Source of the DNA: Cafeteria roenbergensis
Taxonomy: Eukaryota > Sar > Bigyra > Bicosoecida > Cafeteriaceae
Reading direction: 5' to 3'
Length of the DNA: 64,000 nt
Assembly (NCBI GenBank): GCA_008330645.1
Contig: VLTN01000015.1
Coordinates: 434,001 to 498,000, forward strand
The position numbers and the translations under genes are program-made. Below, piece after piece: positions 1 through 6,608 of this stretch; the stretch's first letter is position 1, and each line of letters opens with the position of its first letter. The notes under the pieces are model-generated. The model was not told the DNA's origin, did no database searches, and was given only the letters and a program-made list of their open reading frames with translations.

Positions 1-1269
1 GGGCCGTCCTCCGCCTTTGAGGACGTGGCCTACGGCCGCCTCCCGGGCTGCGCGCACGTCATCCACGGCTCCCCTTACATCACCACGACGTCGGACCTCA
101 CCCAGTTCGTCACCGTGGGCGACGCCCTGCGCATCGGCACTCGCCGCCTGCTGGTGGTGGCCTCTCCGCCGGCGCCCCGCTCCATCCGCCTCACGGTGCC
201 CTGGCCTGGGCCCACTGCCCAGTGCCTGCCCACCTCCCGCATGTACCGTCGCCTCGAGCTTCCGGGCCGCCTGGACTGCTCGGAGGGGCAGCCCGACTGC
301 GTGACCAGCCAAGACACCCGTGGCGCCGTGGCGGTCGGGGAGGTCATCGTCATCGTGTCTCGCTCTTCCGCATCCGGCGCCCAGCCCCGCGTGTCGGAGG
401 CCACCGGCACGCCCCTCGCGCCCAACGAGCGCGAGTACACGGTGGTGACCCCCTTCACGGACCGAGCCCTGACCCTCTCCGAGGCCTACACTGGCCCCAC
501 CGAGAAGGCCATGCCGGCGTACCGCGTGCTCTTCGGCTCCGGCGCAGGCGTCTTGCTGCCGGGGCACGTGGCCGTCTCCAAGGGCTCCCCCTACGCCCGC
601 ACGTCGGAGGACGTGAGCGGGTCAGTGCGCGCGGGAGAGAGGCTCCGAATCGGGCTGCGGGAGTTCACGGCCGTTGAGCCTATCACGCCCTCCGGCCTCA
701 CGCTCTCGGAGGCGTACCCCGGCACGACTGCTGATGGTCTCAAGGCCTTCAACCTCGGCCGGACGCAGCGCCAGGCGTCCCTCGAGGCGCTGGCCGCTCT
801 CAAGCTGCGCTGCCGCTCCATCTACTGCCTTGCCAAGATCGAGCAGCTTGAGCGGGGCACTCCCTCTGACCTAACCCGCAGCCTGACTGCGGGCAAGGCT
901 CCTCGCGCGGTACTGGCAGCCCTGGCGAGCGACCAGTCTGCCGTTCCCTACGTGCCGACCCCCGAGGAGTACGCGAGGGGGGCTTTCACGGCTGATGCCA
1001 CCACCAAGGCAATCCTTGCCTCGGACGAGGACGACCGCGAGGACGTTGAGAGGGAGTGGCAGCGGTGGTTCCGCGACGCAGCATCCACTGCGCGCAAGGA
1101 CGAGGCCGCCGCCGACGCCGCCAGCCAGGAGCGCGAGCTCGGGGGCGCAGCCTCGGGCTTGCCGCCACCGCATCTGTTCGAGCCGGGGGGCAAGCTCACA
1201 GAGCAGGATGCAGCCGATGGAGCAGAGGCGCGGGTCGCAGAGACCTGGGGCAAGCCCGAGCGCCCCTAG
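1..1269 (+). CDS. 3' end of a tandem-repeat protein of unknown function (5' partial)
   Basis: The frame is open from the first base of the window to a TAG at 1267-1269, so the start lies upstream and only the last 422 residues are seen. Three degenerate copies of a unit of about 60-90 residues are visible. Each has a pattern like LPG...GSPY..TS.D......G..LRIG....V followed by LTLSEAYPG; the units begin near residues 23, 95 and 186. The remainder (about residue 245 onward) is helical and charged, with an acidic stretch (DEDDREDVE) and no membrane segment or signal for export. I do not recognise the family, and the short beta-rich units could be small barrels. The gene is transcribed toward the tRNA cluster. 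The frame is convincing because the repeats are conserved only in it. Confidence 0.7.
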   Translation, partial: GPSSAFEDVAYGRLPGCAHVIHGSPYITTTSDLTQFVTVGDALRIGTRRLLVVASPPAPRSIRLTVPWPGPTAQCLPTSRMYRRLELPGRLDCSEGQPDCVTSQDTRGAVAVGEVIVIVSRSSASGAQPRVSEATGTPLAPNEREYTVVTPFTDRALTLSEAYTGPTEKAMPAYRVLFGSGAGVLLPGHVAVSKGSPYARTSEDVSGSVRAGERLRIGLREFTAVEPITPSGLTLSEAYPGTTADGLKAFNLGRTQRQASLEALAALKLRCRSIYCLAKIEQLERGTPSDLTRSLTAGKAPRAVLAALASDQSAVPYVPTPEEYARGAFTADATTKAILASDEDDREDVEREWQRWFRDAASTARKDEAAADAASQERELGGAASGLPPPHLFEPGGKLTEQDAADGAEARVAETWGKPERP

Positions 1270-1665
1270 GCTTCCTTGGCCAAGGCGGGCAGGAGTTTTG
1301 TAGAGCGCGCGAGGTGGGGGGGAGGGGCGTGGCGGGCAGGATGCATATTTGCGGGTCGATGCGGCTTCCCATTTCGGAGAGCCATTGGTTGGTTGCCTGG
1401 TCAGGCGTGGCTTCCCAAGCCCCATCTCAGGGCAAGGTCCGTTCGTCCTGTGTGCGTGTTGCATTGAACTACGGTTCCCATCGCGTTTGCACGGCGCCTC
1501 GTCCTCACACGATGGGAAGATTCCGCCACACTCGGGGGGGGGGGCTAGCGAGTGCGTAGGGGCCAGGGTGTGCGTGGCGTCTCCTCTCAGGGTGTGCCAC
1601 CAGCCATCGTGACTCAAGAACGAAGTGGTGTGTGTCTACCGAAACAAAAACAAAACAAAAATCAC
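1270..1665. other. Intergenic spacer between the repeat protein and the tRNA-Gln cluster
   Basis: This stretch holds no gene that I can support. It includes a G8 run near 1536-1543 and an A-rich end (1641-1661) that is the terminator of the first tRNA gene. Base composition drops toward the tRNA cluster. Confidence 0.5.
1657..1661 (-). terminator. Pol III terminator of tRNA-Gln copy 1
   Basis: A run of five T on the minus strand lies 4 nt past the 3' end of the tRNA, followed by further T-rich blocks (1642-1655). This is the usual RNA polymerase III stop signal. Confidence 0.65.
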
Positions 1666-1736
1666 TTGCCCCTCCGAGAATTGAACTCGGATTGCTGGAT
1701 TCAGAGTCCAAAGTGCTACCATTACACCAAGGAGCA
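1666..1736 (-). tRNA. tRNA-Gln (anticodon CUG), copy 1
   Basis: This is a 71-nt cloverleaf without an intron. The acceptor arm pairs TGCTCCT with AGGGGCA and the discriminator base is A. The D arm contains GTGTAATGGTAGCAC, the anticodon stem pairs TTGGA with TCCAG around loop CTCTGAA, and the T arm pairs CCGAG with CTCGG around TTCAATT. Anticodon CTG reads the Gln codon CAG. A-box and B-box promoter sequences are present. All five copies in the window are identical over the 71 nt. The first pair is U1-A72 where most nuclear tRNA-Gln have G1-C72. This copy has the most divergent flanks of the five. Confidence 0.93.
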
Positions 1737-1760
1737 ACCAGATATCCAACGGAGCTGATT

Positions 1761-1767
1761 TTGTCAA
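1761..1767 (-). promoter_or_regulatory. Upstream -31 element of tRNA-Gln copy 1
   Basis: TTGACAA on the minus strand begins exactly 31 nt before the tRNA 5' end, the same position as TTGTCAA at copies 2, 3 and 5. It is probably the TFIIIB/TBP contact site (a TATA-like upstream element). Confidence 0.5.
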
Positions 1768-2347
1768 TCGATACTTATTATTGTTCAGCTCACTGGTCGA
1801 CAATGGATCGGTGACAGATACGAGGGCCAAGACTGAGGCAAAAGGAGAACCAAAAGGCCAATTCGGACGTGCAAGTGCCACTCGCGATGTGGCTGAAGCA
1901 CTACAGGTAGAACAAGGAGCGAGTGGCGACATCCTTTGGAACGAAAACGGTACTGTGCTCAAAGCCTGTGGGTGTAACCACCCCACCGCCACTGCAACTT
2001 TCTTGGGATTTGGCACCACAATACCAACACTTCGGCAGCGGTCTCGTCCCTGGAAGCTGCTCTCGCGCGTGCATTGTATTGCCAGATGCATAGTGCAACG
2101 ACACGTTCTGCGTCGCCAAGCACCGCTCCTTTAACTTGCATCAGCGCCATGCGTTACATTGTTTGGCCACACTACTCAATCCGCAGGCAAAGAGAGGTCG
2201 TTTGGGCGGAAAGAAAGGACTTGCAGCGAGAGCCACGATACCCGACACAGGGAAGCCAAGCTCTTGACTCTCTGAAGCGCTTGAGAGCACCTTGCATGTC
2301 CTCGAGATCTGCCACAGTGATGTCGTCGAAAACATGATTGTACCACA
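1768..2347. other. Spacer between tRNA-Gln copies 1 and 2
   Basis: About 580 nt of lower-GC DNA lies between divergently oriented tRNA genes. I see no coding potential, no other tRNA and no recognisable snRNA or mobile element. Confidence 0.45.
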
Positions 2348-2359
2348 TTGTCAAATTTT
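2348..2359 (+). promoter_or_regulatory. Upstream -31 element of tRNA-Gln copy 2
   Basis: TTGTCAAATTTT begins 31 nt before the tRNA, and the leader ends in GTGTTGT immediately before the gene. The element is matched in sequence and spacing by copies 3 and 5. Confidence 0.6.
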
Positions 2360-2378
2360 AACTAAGCAGATGTGTTGT

Positions 2379-2449
2379 TGCTCCTTGGTGTAATGGTAGC
2401 ACTTTGGACTCTGAATCCAGCAATCCGAGTTCAATTCTCGGAGGGGCAA
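2379..2449 (+). tRNA. tRNA-Gln (anticodon CUG), copy 2
   Basis: The sequence is identical to the other four copies: cloverleaf, anticodon CTG, no intron, U1-A72 pair. Leader GTGTTGT and trailer GTCACT plus T-run are shared with copies 3 and 5, which shows that whole transcription units were duplicated, not only the tRNA body. Copies 2 and 3 are tandem on the plus strand, 348 nt apart. Confidence 0.93.
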
Positions 2450-2464
2450 GTCACTGAATATCTC

Positions 2465-2469
2465 TTTTT
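2465..2469 (+). terminator. Pol III terminator of tRNA-Gln copy 2
   Basis: A TTTTT run lies 16 nt after the tRNA, within a trailer similar to that of copies 3 and 5. Confidence 0.65.
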
Positions 2470-2766
2470 GCTTCTGGCACCCTTTTTGGTCCGTGGCCTC
2501 TCTGCCTGCCCCGCTGCCAGAGGAGCCACCTCGTCGCACAGAGCAGACTGAGATCGACATGGCTTGCCGAGCTTTTTTCCAGGTCAAACCGGGCCTTGAG
2601 GCGGTCCATGGGCGCGACACCGTTCGGAGCCGCGGCGCATGCCGCTCGCGACTGGGCGCGGGCTTACCATTCGAGGCTTGCCACCGCGTTGGTCTTCGCA
2701 CTCTTTGCACGAGTACTGGGCTCGCTGATGCTGGCACTGAGGCTGAGTAACCGTAAATAGAATAAA
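2470..2766. other. Spacer between tRNA-Gln copies 2 and 3
   Basis: No gene is evident in this roughly 300-nt spacer. It contains an AATAAA hexamer (2760-2765) just before the upstream element of copy 3, probably fortuitous AT-rich promoter sequence. Confidence 0.4.
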
Positions 2767-2778
2767 TTGTCAAAAATT
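2767..2778 (+). promoter_or_regulatory. Upstream -31 element of tRNA-Gln copy 3
   Basis: TTGTCAAAAATT begins 31 nt before the tRNA, with the same spacing as at copy 2. The leader again ends GTGTTGT. Confidence 0.6.
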
Positions 2779-2797
2779 TGACTTCCCATCGTGTTGT

Positions 2798-2868
2798 TGC
2801 TCCTTGGTGTAATGGTAGCACTTTGGACTCTGAATCCAGCAATCCGAGTTCAATTCTCGGAGGGGCAA
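2798..2868 (+). tRNA. tRNA-Gln (anticodon CUG), copy 3
   Basis: The 71-nt sequence is identical to copies 1, 2, 4 and 5, with anticodon CTG and no intron. It is in tandem with copy 2. Its trailer (GTCACTAAACATC then T7) is nearly the same as that of copy 5 on the opposite strand. Confidence 0.93.
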
Positions 2869-2881
2869 GTCACTAAACATC

Positions 2882-2888
2882 TTTTTTT
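2882..2888 (+). terminator. Pol III terminator of tRNA-Gln copy 3
   Basis: A run of seven T lies 14 nt downstream of the tRNA. Confidence 0.7.
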
Positions 2889-3183
2889 GCTTGGCGGCGC
2901 CTCACGTGGTGCGCTTGTAATTGGATGGTTCCAGGCCATCACAGTCTTCACGCACATCGCGATGCCGGCCCGAACCGAGAGTGCTGCGTTAGCCTCCGTC
3001 TGAGGAGGGTTGCCTCGCAATCTCCCAACACCCAGACAGGACCGGCGAGTTATGGCAACGCGTGCTGCTATCTGAGGCTCGCAATGACACGGCTATCGGG
3101 TCGCTTGCTGTCGTTTGTCTGCCGTTTGCACGAGGAGGCCGGCCGGCAGCCCACAGCTTTCGCCACAGGAAGAATCCCCACGC
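2889..3183. other. Spacer between tRNA-Gln copies 3 and 4
   Basis: This spacer separates convergent tRNA genes. I see no gene or repeat in it. Confidence 0.4.
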
Positions 3184-3188
3184 AAAAA
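3184..3188 (-). terminator. Pol III terminator of tRNA-Gln copy 4
   Basis: Five T on the minus strand lie 13 nt past the tRNA 3' end, in a trailer beginning GTCAC like those of copies 2, 3 and 5. Confidence 0.65.
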
Positions 3189-3200
3189 GAGGTATGTGAC

Positions 3201-3271
3201 TTGCCCCTCCGAGAATTGAACTCGGATTGCTGGATTCAGAGTCCAAAGTGCTACCATTACACCAAGGAGCA
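3201..3271 (-). tRNA. tRNA-Gln (anticodon CUG), copy 4
   Basis: The sequence is identical to the other four copies. Leader AGTGTTGT is shared. The upstream element is the weakest of the set (CCTCAAA at -31 in place of TTGTCAA), so this copy may be transcribed less. Confidence 0.92.
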
Positions 3272-3290
3272 ACAACACTCCCGGGCGGCG

Positions 3291-3302
3291 AAAAATTTGA
3301 GG
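3291..3302 (-). promoter_or_regulatory. Upstream -31 element of tRNA-Gln copy 4 (degenerate)
   Basis: CCTCAAATTTTT on the minus strand starts at -31. It matches the TCAA and T-rich parts of the element but lacks the initial TTG. Confidence 0.45.
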
Positions 3303-3641
3303 TTTCTTTTGCCATAGGTTCCCGACATGGCCAGTGTCGCTGCGAAGCTTCGGCTGTGGGCTCACCTCCGGCTCCGGCACCGTCGCGCAAGCGCTGATCG
3401 CCTCGACCAACGAAGCAGAACCCCCCCCATCAGGCATTCCCAAGGCACCCGGCAAAGTCGCAGCGTTTGTCCTCAACTCTGTACACGGCTGCTCGCCGGG
3501 CGACGCGGGATGGCAATGTGGGTCGTTGCTGCTCACCACTGCAAGGCTGCAGCGTGCGCATCCGCTCCTGCAGCTTGGGTGGGGGGTGAAGAGGTTAGCT
3601 CAACAGCACCCTAGGAGCACAACATGAGGCGCCGCCAAGCT
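3303..3641. other. Spacer between tRNA-Gln copies 4 and 5
   Basis: About 340 nt without a supportable gene; the short open frames here have no recognisable product. Confidence 0.4.
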
Positions 3642-3647
3642 AAAAAA
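3642..3647 (-). terminator. Pol III terminator of tRNA-Gln copy 5
   Basis: Six T on the minus strand lie 14 nt after the tRNA, in a trailer (GTCACTAAACATC) nearly identical to copy 3. Confidence 0.7.
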
Positions 3648-3660
3648 GATGTTTAGTGAC

Positions 3661-3731
3661 TTGCCCCTCCGAGAATTGAACTCGGATTGCTGGATTCAGA
3701 GTCCAAAGTGCTACCATTACACCAAGGAGCA
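3661..3731 (-). tRNA. tRNA-Gln (anticodon CUG), copy 5
   Basis: The sequence is identical to copies 1-4. It has the full upstream element, leader GTGTTGT and T6 terminator, so it appears functional. It ends the cluster next to the MaoC-type gene, which is transcribed toward it. Confidence 0.93.
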
Positions 3732-3750
3732 ACAACACAACTATTTTTCA

Positions 3751-3762
3751 AAAAGTTGACAA
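3751..3762 (-). promoter_or_regulatory. Upstream -31 element of tRNA-Gln copy 5
   Basis: TTGTCAACTTTT on the minus strand starts exactly 31 nt before the tRNA. Confidence 0.6.
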
Positions 3763-3902
3763 TTTGATTACTTTTGCAGTCCCAGCCGACTGTTTGTTGT
3801 CTTGCTGCACCCGTTTTGTGATGTTTGGCTTTCTGGGGAGGCTCAAGATGCACGAGGCTTGGCACAAGTGCAGTGGACTGCAAGCCTAAGTTCGGCAGGG
3901 GC

Positions 3903-5084
3903 TCACGGAATGGGGCAGAAGCCCGCAGTGCCATGGCAGTACACGTCATCCATGACCTCGGCGATGGCGCGCCGCTTACGGGGCTTGCCCCACACCGCAA
4001 ACTCGACCTCGCCGTCCTTTGCCGTCTCCCACCAGCCAAAGGCAGCCTTGCCCGGCATGACAAGCGGGGAGCGGAAGCTGCAGTCGACGAACACGCCCTT
4101 GTCCTTGGTCGGGCGCAGGTGGCCGTCGCGGCGCAGGGCGGCGCAGGCCTTGCCGAGAGTCCACTTGCCGTGAATGATGGCACCCTTGAAGCCGGCGAGG
4201 ACCTTTGCGGCGATCGGGGACACGTGGATCGGGTTGAAGTCGCCGGAGAGAGCGGCGTAGGTGGAGCCGGTGCCGGAGGGCACGTCCCAGCGCTCCTTGG
4301 GCTCCGAGGCCTTCTCGGCGTCGCGACGGCGCAGGGCTTCGACGTCGGGGGGAGTGGCGGGCTTGGCGTCGGCAGCCTTGTCCTTGCGCTTGCCCGCGAA
4401 CTTGTAGAGGGCGAGCAGGGTGGAGCGGGAGAAGAGGACGCCGTCGGGCCCCGAGGCGTCGAAGACGATGCGGAGCTCGAGGCCGTTGTCGCAAGGGGTG
4501 AGGGTGGGGGGGCGGGCCACCACGCTGAACTTGCAGCCCGCGGTGGCGTCCACAGGCAGGTCGCGGTACATCTCCACGCGCTGCCCGATGTGCACGGGGA
4601 ACGGGATGGTCGGCAGCGGGTTGGTTGGGTGCGCGAGGGAGGCGATGCCCATGACCTCGCCGGCCACGTTGGGATAGGTGATGAAGAGAGGCAGGCTCCC
4701 GGGCTTGCCCGACTTGCCGTGCGCCTCGCCTCCCTTGAGCGAGTCGGACGGCTCGAAATGCTGGTGGAAGCGCTCGTACTGCTTGGGATCGAGCACGATG
4801 TCCCGGGACATCTCGAGGTTGGGCATCTTCGGGACCGGCTCGGAGCGGCGGAAGTTGCCGCGAATGCGGCAGCACAGCACTCCGCGCAGCATGAACAGCA
4901 TGGGGTGCGGGTTGTAGTCGGCAGGCACCTTTACGACAGTGGGGCTGCCGGCGGCGCCGCCCTTGGGAGCAGCGGAGGGGTCCACGGGCAACGAGGTGGC
5001 CTGGAAGACGTACACCACAAGCGCCAGAACAGCCGCAGCGACGATGCCTACGCCCCACAGGACGCAGTCGCAGTCGCCGAACAT
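3903..5084 (-). CDS. MaoC-like hotdog-fold hydratase/dehydratase, N-terminally anchored
   Basis: The gene is a single exon of 393 aa. An N-terminal hydrophobic segment (about residues 9-30, VGIVAAAVLALVVYVF) follows a very short leader, so the protein is probably a membrane-anchored enzyme. The C-terminal half carries the (R)-hydratase signature YAALSGDFNPIH at about residues 276-287 with the Asp and His used for enoyl-CoA hydration, followed by IIHGKWTLGK. The N-terminal half is probably the second hotdog fold of the double-hotdog family. Family members hydrate enoyl-CoA or act as 3-hydroxyacyl dehydratases in fatty-acid metabolism; the substrate here is not evident. The chosen ATG (5084) directly precedes the hydrophobic anchor. 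An in-frame ATG at 5222 would add 46 low-complexity residues. It lies 288 nt downstream of IFT22 on the same strand. Confidence 0.8.
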   Translation of the reverse strand: MFGDCDCVLWGVGIVAAAVLALVVYVFQATSLPVDPSAAPKGGAAGSPTVVKVPADYNPHPMLFMLRGVLCCRIRGNFRRSEPVPKMPNLEMSRDIVLDPKQYERFHQHFEPSDSLKGGEAHGKSGKPGSLPLFITYPNVAGEVMGIASLAHPTNPLPTIPFPVHIGQRVEMYRDLPVDATAGCKFSVVARPPTLTPCDNGLELRIVFDASGPDGVLFSRSTLLALYKFAGKRKDKAADAKPATPPDVEALRRRDAEKASEPKERWDVPSGTGSTYAALSGDFNPIHVSPIAAKVLAGFKGAIIHGKWTLGKACAALRRDGHLRPTKDKGVFVDCSFRSPLVMPGKAAFGWWETAKDGEVEFAVWGKPRKRRAIAEVMDDVYCHGTAGFCPIP

Positions 5085-5372
5085 TTCCTCCGCAGAACAG
5101 GCGCTCGGGGACCCTTCGCGGCGGCCGCCACGCGTGCGCTCGAGGCCGCGGTGCGGGCTGGATCGCTGCTGCTCTGCCCGCCAGGGTTGCGGACGGAAGC
5201 ACACGGCCGTGGCACCGGGCAAGCAGCGGCAAGGAAGTCCGGGACCAGGCCGCGCGCGCGCTCATGGTTGTGTGTTTTTGTGTGTTCTGTTGCTCTTGAG
5301 GGCAGCCCGGCAGTGTGCACGACACAGGTTGAAAACGAAAACTATGCACCACGCGCGCCTGGCGCCCAGGCT

Positions 5373-6471
5373 CTAGATACGCGAGAGCAGGTCGTCAAGC
5401 CCGTCGCGGATCGCAGCCGGAGTCTCAAGGTTGCAAGGGACGACGGGGATGCCTCGGAGCTTGTGCGCTGCGCGGTGCGGGGGACGGTGCAGAGCGGCGG
5501 GAGAGGCGGCAGTGGCGGGTCGGCACCCTTGCGCCGCCCAGCGGGCCAGGGTTGCTGTTTGAAGGCACGACTCACGCAACGCGGGCTTGGCTGTGGCCTC
5601 GCTCCCGTAGTTGGCGAGGACTAGGCACTTGCTCTTGGGCAGCTTGCTCTCCAGCACGAAGGCGGCGTGCCTGCAAGCGCGGGGTCGGGCGAGCGGAGGG
5701 AGAGTCGGGGCGGCGCTGGCGAAGCGCAGCCCGAGGCAAGCCGGCGAGCCTCGCGCGAACAGCCAAAAGCAGCAGCGGAAAATACAAGCTCCCCCCCCCT
5801 CTCCGCTGGCTGCTGCCAGGTGGCCTGGTTGAGCCCGCGCCGCAGCGGAGCGGCAGCACGACATTTGCCGTTGGAGCCATCCCGAGGCCCGGCTTGCCGA
5901 GGCCAGCCCACGGGGAGACGGAGGCCGCTCACCAGTTCTCCAGCATATGGAGCTGGGCGTCGTCCGCCGCGTTGAAGCACAACACGGTCGCAGAGACGTC
6001 CTTGCGGATGGCCGGCCAGCACCCCTCGTACCTGCGAGGCGAAATTCAGGCGGTGCGGCACATGGCGGCCATGCGTCACCCCCAGGCCCCAGGACGGCGG
6101 GCGAAGGGCGCCCAAGCGAGCCCCGCTCCGCAGCACGGCCGCGGCGGGCGGCACACTGCGCCGAGGCAACGCAGCCGGGGCCAGAGGCATGTTTGCGCCG
6201 CTTGAGCACGCCCTCACTGCGGGTTTCCGGACACATCCCAAAGCTCCGCGGACACGTGACCCCTTCCCGGGATGTCCCTTTCGACCTCCACGATGCGGCA
6301 GGCCGCTGTGGGGGTGTGGTTCTCCAAGTCCAGCGAGTCAGTGAGCCCGCCGAGGAAATTGGCGACGCCGCTCTTGCCCGAGCGCGAGGGCCCGACGAGC
6401 AGGATCTTGAACTTCCCTGGCGCCACCATGGACGGCCCGGAGCCCTTTTCGTCGGAAGCCGCAGCGGCCAT
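5373..6471 (-). CDS. IFT22: Intraflagellar transport protein 22 (Rab-like 5 GTPase)
   Basis: Four exons encode 180 aa (human IFT22 is 185): 6471-6218, 6031-5933, 5670-5576 and 5467-5373. Introns of 186, 262 and 108 nt begin GTGAG and end GCAG. The P-loop GPSRSGKS follows KFKILLV near residue 20. The switch II motif WDVSG precedes the splice that rebuilds the family-specific YEGCWPAI segment. FNAAD, the LVLANYG strand and the C-terminal HKLRGIPVVPCNLE region follow in family order. IFT22 is a small GTPase subunit of the IFT-B complex that carries cargo in flagella, so the organism is flagellated. The gene is head-to-head with the IQ protein at 6609. Exon 4 placement relies on phase and weaker similarity. 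Confidence 0.87.
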
Positions 6472-6608
6472 GATGCCCCGCGCAGTGGTTTTCGTGGCGC
6501 TCGCCTCTCAGCCGTTGCCGCAGCCTTGGTTGCAGGCTCTGCTGGGCGCCGAGCTGCCCCCGGCCGCGCCACCGGCGAGGACCAGAGCCGCAGGCCCTGG
6601 CACGGCCT

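Noticed and set aside
1666-3731. The repeated 71-nt units as a CRISPR array or SINE-like repeats
   Set aside because: Spacing and orientation are irregular and each unit folds as a complete tRNA with its own promoter and terminator; there is no A-rich tail or target-site duplication.
3825-5624. A 599-codon open frame on the plus strand across the MaoC-type gene
   Set aside because: It is antisense to a gene with a clear hotdog signature, has no recognisable motif and reflects the rarity of stop codons in GC-rich DNA.
6472-6608. A possible RFX X-box in the IFT22/MFI-like promoter
   Set aside because: Only a GTTGCC half-site with no properly spaced second half is present near 6514.
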